64,000 bases of DNA from positions 1,550,001 to 1,614,000 of the forward strand of contig NZ_CP113942.1 in assembly GCF_029392815.1 (NCBI RefSeq), given 5' to 3'. Of this stretch, positions 30,441 through 39,408 are shown in pieces. Position 1 is the first letter of the stretch. The number at the start of each line of letters is the position of its first letter. The stretch is from Bifidobacterium sp. ESL0682 (GTDB taxonomy: Bacteria > Actinomycetota > Actinomycetes > Actinomycetales > Bifidobacteriaceae). The notes below the pieces were generated by a model, which was not told where the DNA came from, did no database searches, and saw only the letters and a list, made by a program, of their open reading frames with translations. Position numbers and translations under genes: made by a program.

Positions 30441-31355
30441 TTATTCCTCCGTTGAAATAATCGGTGAAGATTGGAAATTGTTGACCTCGTCGGCCAACGG
30501 TATTGAAGGGGCCGCGCCCTGGCGCGAAACCGCAAGCGCCGCGGCTTTCGAGGCTCTTTCAAGACTTGTGGCGATGTCCTCGCCGGCCACCATATTGGCC
30601 AAGACGTAGCCGGTGAAGGTGTCCCCCGCGGCGGTGGTATCAACCACGGGCACACGGTAGGCTCGCTGACGCACACGCTGCGTTCCCTTTGCGTAGCCCG
30701 AGCCCCACGACCCCGAGGTGAGGATGGTGGCAGCGTTCGGGAACTTCTCGCACATCGCATCCAGCAGGATTTCCGGCGTACCGGACTCGCCGGTGATCGC
30801 CTCGGCCTCGCCACCGTTGAGGATGAAGCAATCGACCAGACTCAGGTCGACCTCATCCAGAAGCTCATCGGCCGGCGAAGGATTCATAGCCACTTTCATG
30901 CCGCGACTACGCGCCTGTTCGACGATATAGCCCAGCAGGTTGGTCTCGTTCTGCACCAGAAGCCAATCACCCTTGTCGAATTTCGAAAGCACTTTGTCCA
31001 CAAAACCCTCGGTAAACGCGCGGTTGGCACCGCTATACAGGATGATGCAATTGTCACCATCCTGATTGCGCTGAATAATCGCGTTGCCGGTGCGCTCCTC
31101 CTCGCAAATTTTCACCTCGCTGGTATCCACTTGCGCCCGGTCAAGCAGATTACGCAGGAAGAGACCGTCTTTGCCAATCATTCCGGCATGGCTGATTGAC
31201 GCGCCGGCCTTACCTGCGGCAACGGACTGGTTAAGTCCTTTGCCGCCGGGATATTGGTTCAGCCCGCTTGAAGTGACCGTCTGTCCTTTGGTGACGAAAT
31301 CGACGACATCATAGACAAAATCGATGTTCAATGAACCGAAATTCAGAATTTTCAT
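30441..31355 (-). CDS. rbsK: Ribokinase (PfkB family)
   Basis: Phosphorylates ribose to ribose 5-phosphate with ATP, feeding the pentose phosphate (bifid shunt) pathway. Seen in 304 residues: the N-terminal NYPGGKG-like motif YPGGKGLNQSVAAGKAG, MIGKDG, NPSPADELL and the catalytic/anion-hole DTTAAGDTFTG. All fit RbsK-type PfkB kinases. The ATG at 31355 overlaps the stop of the preceding ECF ATPase gene (ATGA); an ATG two codons earlier is nearer the AAGGGG sequence and also possible. Neighbouring nucleoside hydrolase supplies the ribose. Confidence 0.88.
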   Translation of the reverse strand: MKILNFGSLNIDFVYDVVDFVTKGQTVTSSGLNQYPGGKGLNQSVAAGKAGASISHAGMIGKDGLFLRNLLDRAQVDTSEVKICEEERTGNAIIQRNQDGDNCIILYSGANRAFTEGFVDKVLSKFDKGDWLLVQNETNLLGYIVEQARSRGMKVAMNPSPADELLDEVDLSLVDCFILNGGEAEAITGESGTPEILLDAMCEKFPNAATILTSGSWGSGYAKGTQRVRQRAYRVPVVDTTAAGDTFTGYVLANMVAGEDIATSLERASKAAALAVSRQGAAPSIPLADEVNNFQSSPIISTEE

Positions 31356-32272
31356 TGACATTCATTCCCCTTGTTTTTTCTTTGGGTCATGGACGATTGC
31401 CCGCCATGGCCGACTATTTCATAGTGGTTATTGTTGATTGCTGACGTTTTTAAGAGCGGGACCAAACCCGCACGGGTTTCCTCGAGCGTCTCGACAAATT
31501 GCGGAACGGTAAGGACGGTTTTTCCAAGTCCGACACCCTGCGCCACTCTGGTGATGGGAGGCGGCGTGACATAGGATTTGCGCAATACGTCGACCTGTGA
31601 GAACACCTCTTGCGGCGTGCCATCGAGAAGCACTTCGCCTTGGCACATCACCACGACACGATCGAAGTTGGCTGCCACGAATTTCATATCGTGGCTGATG
31701 GCGATGCACAGCTTGCCTTCGCGCTTGAGCTCGGCGATCAGGTCATGCAGCCGCACGTCTCCCACATAGTCCTGCCCGCAGGTCGGCTCGTCGAAGACCA
31801 CAGCATCCGGATCCATCATGATGACCGCACCGATGCCGCAGAATTTCTTTTCCGTTGGACTCAGATCGGCGGGATGAACGTCGAGCTTGCCTTGCAAGCC
31901 GGTCAATGCTGCTACCTTGTCGATGCGAGAGTCGATAGTGGCTTCGTCCACCCCGAGGTTCCGGGGGCCGAAAGCGAACTCTTCACGCACGGTTTCCAGG
32001 AACAGCTGGTCGTCGGGATTTTGGAAAACATAGCCCACACGCTTGGACCATTGTGCCGTCGTTCGCTCCGAAATTTCAGTTCCGTCAATCGTCAATGAGC
32101 CTTGCGTCGGGCGAAGTATCCCGTTGAGCTGCTTGGCCAGCGTCGTCTTCCCTGCGCCGTTCTGTCCGATGATGGCCACCGATTGGTCGCCTTCAAAGCA
32201 GAGGTTAATGTCATGAAGGGCCTGGTGACCGGATTGATAGCTGTAGCCGACATTGTTGAATTCGATCTTCAA
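31352..32272 (-). CDS. ecfA2: ECF transporter ATPase, second subunit
   Basis: A 306-residue ATPase. Seen: Walker A GQNGAGKTT, Q-loop FQNPDDQLF, Walker B AVVFDEPTCG and H-loop ISHD. The signature motif is atypical, LSPTEKKF instead of LSGGQ, so one of the two ATP sites of the heterodimer may be degenerate. It overlaps the upstream ATPase gene by four bases (ATGA type). A C-terminal extension after residue 225 resembles the EcfA grooves that hold the T-subunit coupling helices. Confidence 0.87.
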   Translation of the reverse strand: MKIEFNNVGYSYQSGHQALHDINLCFEGDQSVAIIGQNGAGKTTLAKQLNGILRPTQGSLTIDGTEISERTTAQWSKRVGYVFQNPDDQLFLETVREEFAFGPRNLGVDEATIDSRIDKVAALTGLQGKLDVHPADLSPTEKKFCGIGAVIMMDPDAVVFDEPTCGQDYVGDVRLHDLIAELKREGKLCIAISHDMKFVAANFDRVVVMCQGEVLLDGTPQEVFSQVDVLRKSYVTPPPITRVAQGVGLGKTVLTVPQFVETLEETRAGLVPLLKTSAINNNHYEIVGHGGQSSMTQRKNKGNECQ

Positions 32273-33120
32273 TGCTCAAGCACCTCCTTGGCCATCACCA
32301 GACTTTCGTCATAGGTAATCGCAAGCTTTCCGTCACTGAGCCCACTCCGCTCAAGGCCTTTCGAGAGTTTCACGTAATCAGGAGCATCGATGCCGTACCG
32401 GTTGATATCGGAAACGGAGAACACTTCACGGGGACTTCCGGCAAGCCTTATCTGCCCACGCTCCATCACCACGACGGTATCGGCATATTCCGCAACCCGT
32501 TCCATATCGTGGTCAACCATGATGACGGTGATCCCGGAGGCATTGAGCTGCTTGACGATATCGAAGATCTCGGAAGCGCCGAGTGGATCGAGCTGTGTGG
32601 TGCACTCGTCGAGTACGAGGATGTTGGGCTCCAGAATGAACGTGGAGCCGAACGCGACACGTTGCACCTGGCCGCCGGAAAGCTCAAGCGGGTCGCGATC
32701 CAGCAGATTTTCGATGTGCATCAGCTGCGAGACCAGCTTGACCCGGCGGCGCATTTCCTCGCGGGAGATGCCACGATTGCCGAGGCCGTAGGTCAGTTCC
32801 TCGGCAACCGTTCCCGAGGCATAGGTGAGCTGGTTGAAGGGGTTCTGAAAGACCAAGCCGATGTAATTAGACAGGTCTGACACACTGGTCTCGGCTGTAT
32901 CCGCGCCGTTGATACGTACGCTGCCCTCGCTTTTGCCGGTGAAATAGTGCGGGATAAGCCCGACCAATGCGTTGCACAGCGTGGTCTTACCTGCACCGTT
33001 GGCTCCGACGACGCAGACGAACTCACCTTCACGCACGGTGAGGCTCACGTCCTTGATTGCCGGAGTTTCGGCGTCCTGATAGGTAAATGAATAGTCCTGT
33101 ACTTCAACAACGGGTTTCAT
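32269..33120 (-). CDS. ecfA1: ECF transporter ATPase, first subunit
   Basis: A 283-residue ATPase with Walker A GANGAGKTT, Q-loop FQNPFNQLTYAS, canonical signature LSGGQVQRVAFGS, Walker B ILVLDECTTQLDP and H-loop VDHD. Asn-Gln after the Q-loop is typical for ECF ATPases. GGAGGTG lies six bases before the ATG at 33120, which overlaps the end of the S-T fusion gene by four bases. Pairs with the next gene as EcfA/A'. Confidence 0.9.
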   Translation of the reverse strand: MKPVVEVQDYSFTYQDAETPAIKDVSLTVREGEFVCVVGANGAGKTTLCNALVGLIPHYFTGKSEGSVRINGADTAETSVSDLSNYIGLVFQNPFNQLTYASGTVAEELTYGLGNRGISREEMRRRVKLVSQLMHIENLLDRDPLELSGGQVQRVAFGSTFILEPNILVLDECTTQLDPLGASEIFDIVKQLNASGITVIMVDHDMERVAEYADTVVVMERGQIRLAGSPREVFSVSDINRYGIDAPDYVKLSKGLERSGLSDGKLAITYDESLVMAKEVLEH

Positions 33121-34691
33121 CGCACACCTCCCCACGGATAGGTCACCGAAAGCGTTCCGGTGCGATCAAGAATCGAAAGGACAAGGATGAGAGCAAACAG
33201 ACCGACGAGCAACCAGAGCGCCATTGCATCCTTAGAAGTCCAAGGAACCTTGACATAGCTCGTGCGTCGCACTCCTTTGACACCGAAACCTCTGGTTTCC
33301 AGCGTCATACCGCGTTCTTGAGCATCTGTAAGTGAAGACATCACAACTGGGCCGATCAGCGGCAAGAAAGCCTTGAACCGCGAAACCAAGCCGCCGCCTG
33401 TGGCCAGCCCGCGTGCGCTTTGCGCCTGACGTATTACGGTGGTCTTGCGCTGCATCTGTGGCACCACGTTCAGAGAGGCGAAGACCAAATAACCGAGTTT
33501 GCTTGGGCAGCCAATCTGCGTCAACGCCGCAACCAGCGAGCCGATATAGGTCGTTTTGTTGGCGATATAGAAACTGCCGAGGAATACCAGCACAGTGACC
33601 ACAATTTTCGCGGCGTAAAGCACGCCTTGCAGGCCCAGCTGGGCGAACCCGAAATCAGCAATGACAGTCGTATTCTTAGGACTATAAAGGCCTTGAATAA
33701 ACATCAGCATAATGGCCATCGGCATGCCGAACCCAAACATCAGCTTGGAGAACGCCTTCAGACAACCGGCGCGCCACGCAAGGACGAAGAGCAGAACGAC
33801 AATTACCAGACCCAACGTGAAATCCGGCCAGGCAAGCGCCGCGAGACCTAAGAGCAGCACACCAAGGAATTTGACCAGCGGGTTAGCTTTGCCCATCGCC
33901 CCCGGGACATCATGCACCGAGTCTGCCTTAAGCAGGCGCTCGTTCATTTCGGCATCGGACAGCAAGGAACTGGCATCGGCATTGGAGCTTTTACCTTCAC
34001 GAAGATCGGCGAGAATCGATTCGAGATCGTAACCGTGAGAGTCCACGTCCGCCTTGATCGGCTTGAAATTAGCAGTCTTGGTCCCGATATTCTCCGAGGC
34101 GTACTGGCTCACGAAACGGCGAGGAATCTTATTCACGATCATGGCGACGATGGCAATGGTGATGCCCTTGTCGATCAAATTTTCCAGCATCGAGGAGGAA
34201 AAGACCGGGATGAGAATGTTCTTCCACGCCACAGTGAGCGCCGCGGTGAGGATGGAGGTGCCGTTGAGGCCCGTGGCACCACCGTAGACGAAAACGGTAA
34301 TCATGGAAGCGGCGACGGTATTGACCGCAGAATAGACCAGCCAGATCAGCAGAATGCCCCACAACTTCTTGAGCAACCCCGCCTTCACCATATAGCCGAC
34401 CGCCAAACCGCAGAGCACGCTTGAAAGCGCATAGGGCAGGTAAACCGGGTTGGCCACGATGGCGAGGAAAACATTGGTCAGGAGTCCGCAAAGAGCGGCG
34501 ACCCACGGCCCGCTCAAGCAGGCGATGACCATAGTGCCGATCATGTCCATGAACAGCGGCAGCTTCAGCGTCGAACACAAGGTGCCGCCGATGAGGTTGA
34601 TTCCCACTGCGATAGGAATCAGCACCAGCGATTTTGTCGAGAATTGGGAAGTAATACTAGGTAACAGTTTGGACCATAATGTTACTTTCAT
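33117..34691 (-). CDS. ecfT: Fused ECF transporter S and T components, predicted ribonucleoside uptake
   Basis: A 524-residue membrane protein. Residues about 1-180 form a six-helix S-component-like module (LVLIPIAVGINLIGGTL, then MIGTMVIACLSGPWVAALCG). A hydrophilic linker of about 80 residues follows. Residues about 265-524 are an EcfT module, with the two coupling-helix motifs AQSARGLATGGG and DAQERGMTLETRGF near the end. In most ECF systems S and T are separate proteins. Downstream genes for nucleoside hydrolase and ribokinase suggest ribonucleosides as the substrate; this is inferred from context. The start ATG 34691 has AAGGGTGG upstream. Confidence 0.85.
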   Translation of the reverse strand: MKVTLWSKLLPSITSQFSTKSLVLIPIAVGINLIGGTLCSTLKLPLFMDMIGTMVIACLSGPWVAALCGLLTNVFLAIVANPVYLPYALSSVLCGLAVGYMVKAGLLKKLWGILLIWLVYSAVNTVAASMITVFVYGGATGLNGTSILTAALTVAWKNILIPVFSSSMLENLIDKGITIAIVAMIVNKIPRRFVSQYASENIGTKTANFKPIKADVDSHGYDLESILADLREGKSSNADASSLLSDAEMNERLLKADSVHDVPGAMGKANPLVKFLGVLLLGLAALAWPDFTLGLVIVVLLFVLAWRAGCLKAFSKLMFGFGMPMAIMLMFIQGLYSPKNTTVIADFGFAQLGLQGVLYAAKIVVTVLVFLGSFYIANKTTYIGSLVAALTQIGCPSKLGYLVFASLNVVPQMQRKTTVIRQAQSARGLATGGGLVSRFKAFLPLIGPVVMSSLTDAQERGMTLETRGFGVKGVRRTSYVKVPWTSKDAMALWLLVGLFALILVLSILDRTGTLSVTYPWGGVR

Positions 34692-35008
34692 GCCACCCTT
34701 ACCAATCTTTCGTGACCGGCACAGCATCATTGCCTGCAGCTATACCTGTTGGGAAACGATTTACTTACATTCTTTCGTGGTTACATTCAAACTATGAATT
34801 GCATTAATTAGACATCTAAATTTTTATTGACCGATATCCGGCTAGAGCTCGATAATAAATGAGTGGCCAGAGGAACGCAAGCTGCCTAATTTTTATCACT
34901 TGAAGCGAATTATTGTGAAGTAATCCACATCTCCTGTTAAAAGCATGCAAGAAAAATAGACATTGAATGCAACAGAGCTTCGCCGCAAAAAGCACTGACA
35001 ACGAAAGA
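34692..35008. other. Promoter region of the nucleoside operon
   Basis: About 320 bp, AT-rich, with no supported gene. It should hold the promoter for the six-gene operon. I found no convincing operator palindrome or riboswitch. Confidence 0.5.
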
Positions 35009-35040
35009 TGCCCGTCACAGCCTTGCGGTCGTGACGGGCA
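35009..35040 (-). terminator. Terminator of the ABC exporter operon
   Basis: A perfect 10-bp stem (TGCCCGTCAC and complement) with a 12-base loop, followed on the minus strand by TCTTTCGTTG. It lies 36 bases beyond the exporter stop codon. Confidence 0.7.
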
Positions 35041-35075
35041 TCAGAAATTCTAAAGGGAACTTCTATCGATACCGG

Positions 35076-37169
35076 CTACTCCAGTTCGAGCTTGCCGGTG
35101 TAGAGCTGGTAATATTCGCCGCGCTGGGCGATAAGCTCATCATGGGTACCACGTTCGATGATGCGACCGTGGTCGAGCACCATGATGATGTCGGAGTTGC
35201 GCACGGTGGAAAGCCGATGAGCGATGACGAAAACAGTGCGACCGTTCATCAGCGCATCCATACCTTGTTCCACGACTTCCTCGGTGCGGGTGTCGATGGA
35301 GCTGGTCGCCTCGTCGAGAATCATGGCGGGAGGGTCGGCCACGGCGGCACGCGCAATGGAGATCAGCTGGCGCTGACCCTGCGAAAGGCCGGAACCGTCG
35401 CCCTGCAGCACGGTGTTGTAGCCTTGCGGCAGCATGCGAATGAACGCGTCGGCATTGGTGCGCCTGGCCGCGTCGATGCATTCCTCGTCGGTAGCGTCGA
35501 GCTTGCCATAGCGAATGTTGTCGAGCACGGTGCCGGTGAAGAGGTTGACGTCCTGCAAGACGATGCCGAGCGAGCGGCGCAGATCGGCCTTCTTGATGTT
35601 CTTCACGTCGATGCCATCGTAAAGAATCTGGCCTTCCTGCACATCGTAGAAGCGGTTGATGAGGTTGGTGATGGTGGTCTTGCCTGCACCGGTAGCACCG
35701 ACGAGCGCCATCTTCTGCCCCGGCTTGGCGAACCATGTAATGTCATGCAACACGGTTTTATCGGGGTTGTAGCCGAACGAGACGTTGGTGAAGCGTACGT
35801 CGCCGCGCAACAGCGTCAAGCGTCCGTCGGGCGAGGTTATCGCCTTTTCGTGCGCCTTCATGGCCACTTCGCGGGCGGATCCCTTGAGCTTCTTGGCAGC
35901 CTCGAGCGAACGTGTACCATCATCATCCGCAGCGCGCTTCCAAGCCCAGTGACCGGTCTCGCGGTCTGTTTCGGTCATCGTGCGACCGTCTTCGCCGAGC
36001 TCGACGCTCACCAAACGAACGGTGCCGTCGTCAGATTCGACCGGCTCGTCAATCAGGTTGAAGATACGCGCGGCGCCGGCGAGCGCCATCATGATCATGT
36101 TGATCTGCGAGGAAATCTGGCTAATCGGGTTGATCAAGGCCTTCGAAAGCGTCAGGAACGAGACAATCGCGCCGAGCGTCAACGACCCTGAGCCGCCAAA
36201 GCCGAAATTGAACCAGCCGTTGATGCCCGCGATGCCGCCGACGATGGCCAGCAGCACATAGAGCACGTTGCCCATGTTGCCGATGACCGGCATGGTGATG
36301 TTCGCATAGATATTGGCCTTGGAGGAGGCTTCGAACAGCTCCTCGTTCTTCTGGTCAAAACGCGCCTGCGTGGCATCCTCATGGTTGAAGACCTTGATGA
36401 CCTTCTGCCCGTTGACGGATTCCTCGACGAACGCGTTGACGTCGCCGATGTTCTCCTGCTGACGCACGAAGTAGCGCCCGGAACGGCTGACAATCACCCG
36501 CACCACCAGCATCATCAGCACCACGAAAACGACGGTGAAGATGGTGAACGGCACGGAAAGCCAGAGCATCGCCAACAGCGCGGCCACCACGGAAGCACCG
36601 GAAATCAGGAGCTGCGGCAGGGCCTGTGAGACCATCTGGCGCAAGGTGTCGGTGTCGTTGGTGTAGCGGCTCATCATGTCGCCGTGTTCGTGGGTGTCGA
36701 AGTAGCGAATCGGCAGTTTCTGCTGGTGCTCGAACATTTCGTCGCGCACTGTCCTCAGAACACCCTGCTCGATGGCGACGACCATATAATTCCACACGAA
36801 CGAAGCAATCATGCCCAATCCGTAAATGGAACCAACGATGATGGTCATGTGAATCAGCGGGCCCCAGTCAGGGGTCTGCGCATGGATGAAGGGCATGATG
36901 CAGTTGTCGATCAGCGGCTGCAGCACGAATGAGGGCAGCGACTGAGTGCAGGCACAAATCAGAATGCCGATAATCACGACGATGCACTGCCAGCGATAAT
37001 GGAAGATGTAGCCAAGCAACCGTTTGGTGGTGCCTTTTGGAGCCTTCTGAACCGCGGGCATGCCGGATGGCTTATTCTTCTTCATCGCGCCCTTGGCCTG
37101 GCTGTTGCTGTCTCCAGCGATTACGTCTTGCTCGTTGCTGTTTTTCGTGGTCATGGTTGCTTCACTCAT
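35076..37169 (-). CDS. Heterodimeric ABC multidrug-type exporter subunit, canonical ATPase site
   Basis: A 697-residue half-transporter: a six-helix type IV exporter membrane domain (about 60-370), a hydrophilic insertion of about 60 residues before the ATPase (ETGHWAWKRAADDDGTRSLE onward), then the ATPase with Walker A GATGAGKTT, signature LSQGQRQLISIARAA, Walker B AMILDEATSSID with a catalytic Glu, and H-loop IAHRLS. The start ATG 37169 has AAGGGGG upstream and overlaps the end of the partner gene by eight bases. Together they make a BmrCD/TM287-288-like exporter. Cargo unknown. Confidence 0.9.
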   Translation of the reverse strand: MSEATMTTKNSNEQDVIAGDSNSQAKGAMKKNKPSGMPAVQKAPKGTTKRLLGYIFHYRWQCIVVIIGILICACTQSLPSFVLQPLIDNCIMPFIHAQTPDWGPLIHMTIIVGSIYGLGMIASFVWNYMVVAIEQGVLRTVRDEMFEHQQKLPIRYFDTHEHGDMMSRYTNDTDTLRQMVSQALPQLLISGASVVAALLAMLWLSVPFTIFTVVFVVLMMLVVRVIVSRSGRYFVRQQENIGDVNAFVEESVNGQKVIKVFNHEDATQARFDQKNEELFEASSKANIYANITMPVIGNMGNVLYVLLAIVGGIAGINGWFNFGFGGSGSLTLGAIVSFLTLSKALINPISQISSQINMIMMALAGAARIFNLIDEPVESDDGTVRLVSVELGEDGRTMTETDRETGHWAWKRAADDDGTRSLEAAKKLKGSAREVAMKAHEKAITSPDGRLTLLRGDVRFTNVSFGYNPDKTVLHDITWFAKPGQKMALVGATGAGKTTITNLINRFYDVQEGQILYDGIDVKNIKKADLRRSLGIVLQDVNLFTGTVLDNIRYGKLDATDEECIDAARRTNADAFIRMLPQGYNTVLQGDGSGLSQGQRQLISIARAAVADPPAMILDEATSSIDTRTEEVVEQGMDALMNGRTVFVIAHRLSTVRNSDIIMVLDHGRIIERGTHDELIAQRGEYYQLYTGKLELE

Positions 37170-38994
37170 CGTCGTCATCCCCCTTGCCCTGGTTCTTCGT
37201 CTGGGATTCGTAAATCGAACGGTATTCCTCGCATGTCTTCAGCAGCTCATCGTGCGTGCCGTGGTCGAGGATGCGGCCTTCATCCATAACGATAATCTCG
37301 TCGGATTCCTCTACCGAAGCCAGTCGCTGGGCGATGATGATCTTCGTGGTGTCGGGGATTTCGGTGGCGAATGCGCTGCGAATCAGCTTGTCGGTCTTGG
37401 TGTCGACCGCGCTCGTGGAATCGTCGAGAATCAGAATTTGCGGCTTCTTCAGGAGCGCACGGGCGATGCACAAGCGTTGCCGCTGACCTCCGGAAACATT
37501 GGAACCGCCTTCTTCGATATAAGTGTCGTAGCCCCTCGGGAATTCGCGGATGAACCCGTCGGCCTGCGCGAGCTTGCAGACGCGCACCACGTCTTCATCA
37601 GTGGCATCGGGATTGCCCCAGCGAATGTTCTCGGCAATCGTGCCGGTAAAGAGGACGTTCTTCTGCAGCACCATGGCCACCGCGTCGCGCAGGGCGACCA
37701 GATCGTAGTCGCGCACATCGTGACCGCCAACCTCAAGCGAGCCGGAGCTGACATCATACAGACGAGGAATAAGCTGCACCAGGCTCGACTTGGACGATCC
37801 GGTGCCGCCGACAATGCCAATGGTCTTGCCGGCCTTGATATCCAAGTTGATGTCTTCGAGCACCGGCCGTTCCGAACCTTCGGAATAGCGGAAGGTGACG
37901 TCGTTGAATTTGATAGAGCCGTTGGGAACCGCCATGATCGGATTGCTATTGTCACGCACCGTGCTCACTTCGTTCAAAACCTGACAAATACGTTCGGCAT
38001 CCGCACGCGAGATGACGACCATGACCACGATCATCGAAACCATGTTCAGCGACATCAGAATCTGCATGGCGTAGGTGACCAGCGCGGTCAGGTCGCCGGT
38101 GGTCAGGCCCAGCACCGGGTTGTTATGTGAGGCGACAATCTGCTTGGTGCCCATCCACGAGATAACAAGCATCGCACCGTAGATGCAGGTGTTCAAAATC
38201 GGCCAGTTGAAAGCCATGACGTGCTCGGCCTTGCAGTAGAGCTCATAGATGCGCTTGGAGACGCGGCCGAACTTGCGGTCCTCGTGTTCTTCGCGGTCGT
38301 AGGACTTGACCACTCGGATGCCCTGCAGGTTCTCGTCAACGATGTTGTTCAAATGGTCGTAAGTATGGAAGACCTTCTCGAAGGTCGGGTGCACAGAAAG
38401 CGCCAGAGCCGTAAGAGCCACGCCCAGAAGCGGGACGATAACAAGGAAGACCATCGAGATGGAATGGCTGATTCTGAAGGAGAAGATCCATGCGACGATC
38501 ACCATCATCGGGGCGCGCACGGCCACGCGAATGATCATCTGGAAGGCAAACTGGACATTGGTGACGTCGGTGGTCAGACGGGTGATGATCGAGCCGGTCG
38601 AGAAGCGGTCGATGTTGGTGAAGCTGAAGGACTGCACCTTCTCAAACAAATCGTGACGCAGATTCTTGGCGAAACCGGACGAGCCGATGGCCGCATATCG
38701 TCCGGACATGAACCCGGCGAACAACGAAAGAACGGCGCAACCAAGCAGGATGATGCCGAACTTCCAAATCGCCGGCATCGAGCCGCCGGAGACGCCCTGA
38801 TCGATCAGCTGAGCCATGACCGTGGGAATCACGATCTCAAGGATGCTCTCGACCATCACAAAGGCCGGAGCCAAAAGGCTTTCGCGCTTATATTCGCGCA
38901 AGCTATGCAGCAACGTACGTATCAGATGCTTGGGGTGTTCCTGATCCGTTGCCATCACCTGTTCGCTTTGGGGAGCATCAAGTGCCTTACTCAT
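37162..38994 (-). CDS. Heterodimeric ABC multidrug-type exporter subunit, degenerate ATPase site
   Basis: A 610-residue half-transporter: six membrane helices (about 30-320) and an ATPase with Walker A GGTGSSKSS, signature VSGGQRQRLCIARAL and Walker B LILDDSTSAVD. The position after the Walker B Asp is Asp instead of the catalytic Glu, and the switch region is IAQRLA, Gln for His, both signs of the non-catalytic half of heterodimeric exporters. ATG 38994 has GAGGG five bases upstream. It is the first gene of the pair. Confidence 0.9.
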   Translation of the reverse strand: MSKALDAPQSEQVMATDQEHPKHLIRTLLHSLREYKRESLLAPAFVMVESILEIVIPTVMAQLIDQGVSGGSMPAIWKFGIILLGCAVLSLFAGFMSGRYAAIGSSGFAKNLRHDLFEKVQSFSFTNIDRFSTGSIITRLTTDVTNVQFAFQMIIRVAVRAPMMVIVAWIFSFRISHSISMVFLVIVPLLGVALTALALSVHPTFEKVFHTYDHLNNIVDENLQGIRVVKSYDREEHEDRKFGRVSKRIYELYCKAEHVMAFNWPILNTCIYGAMLVISWMGTKQIVASHNNPVLGLTTGDLTALVTYAMQILMSLNMVSMIVVMVVISRADAERICQVLNEVSTVRDNSNPIMAVPNGSIKFNDVTFRYSEGSERPVLEDINLDIKAGKTIGIVGGTGSSKSSLVQLIPRLYDVSSGSLEVGGHDVRDYDLVALRDAVAMVLQKNVLFTGTIAENIRWGNPDATDEDVVRVCKLAQADGFIREFPRGYDTYIEEGGSNVSGGQRQRLCIARALLKKPQILILDDSTSAVDTKTDKLIRSAFATEIPDTTKIIIAQRLASVEESDEIIVMDEGRILDHGTHDELLKTCEEYRSIYESQTKNQGKGDDDDE

Positions 38995-39357
38995 CCAACC
39001 CTCTTTTCCTGCTTTTGACGAAACCGCCGCTTCTCCCCCATGACATTTGTCCCGCTCACGCCCGGTACGACATATCAAATTCAGCGCTGATATCCGAGCA
39101 GAAACGAGGGACTACTGAAGCCGGCAGACTATATATAAGCTATTACGAACCTGCTACAATCCGCCTGCCGAAGCGCATGCAAAACAGGCCAAGATTCACC
39201 ACCGCCGAACTTTTCGCCCGATCGATAATTTTTAAGCTGGAAGAATATTCTGTCAAATCGCGAGCCGTCTCCTTCCATTGATTTTTATTGTTCAACGCGG
39301 GAAATTTCAAAAAAATATTAAAAACAATTATTGCTAGTTTTCAATCTGATAGAATAC
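38995..39357. other. Divergent intergenic region, ABC exporter versus MFS gene
   Basis: About 360 bp, AT-rich towards 39230-39350. A minus-strand TATATA near 39130 could be the exporter -10. Nothing else was recognised. Confidence 0.4.
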
Positions 39358-39375
39358 TTACCGACCGTACGGTAA
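39358..39375. promoter_or_regulatory. Operator-like palindrome upstream of the MFS gene
   Basis: TTACCG and CGGTAA arms flank ACCGTA, and the core ACCGTACGGT is itself a perfect palindrome. It lies 34 bases before the MFS start. The TetR-type regulator encoded after the MFS gene is the natural candidate; binding is inferred. Confidence 0.5.
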
Positions 39376-39408
39376 CTACGAAGTTGCCATAAATCAAGGA
39401 GGAAATGC

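Noticed and set aside
34750..34770. LacI-type operator before the nucleoside operon
   Set aside because: A GAAACGATTT-like half site is present, but its second half is missing.
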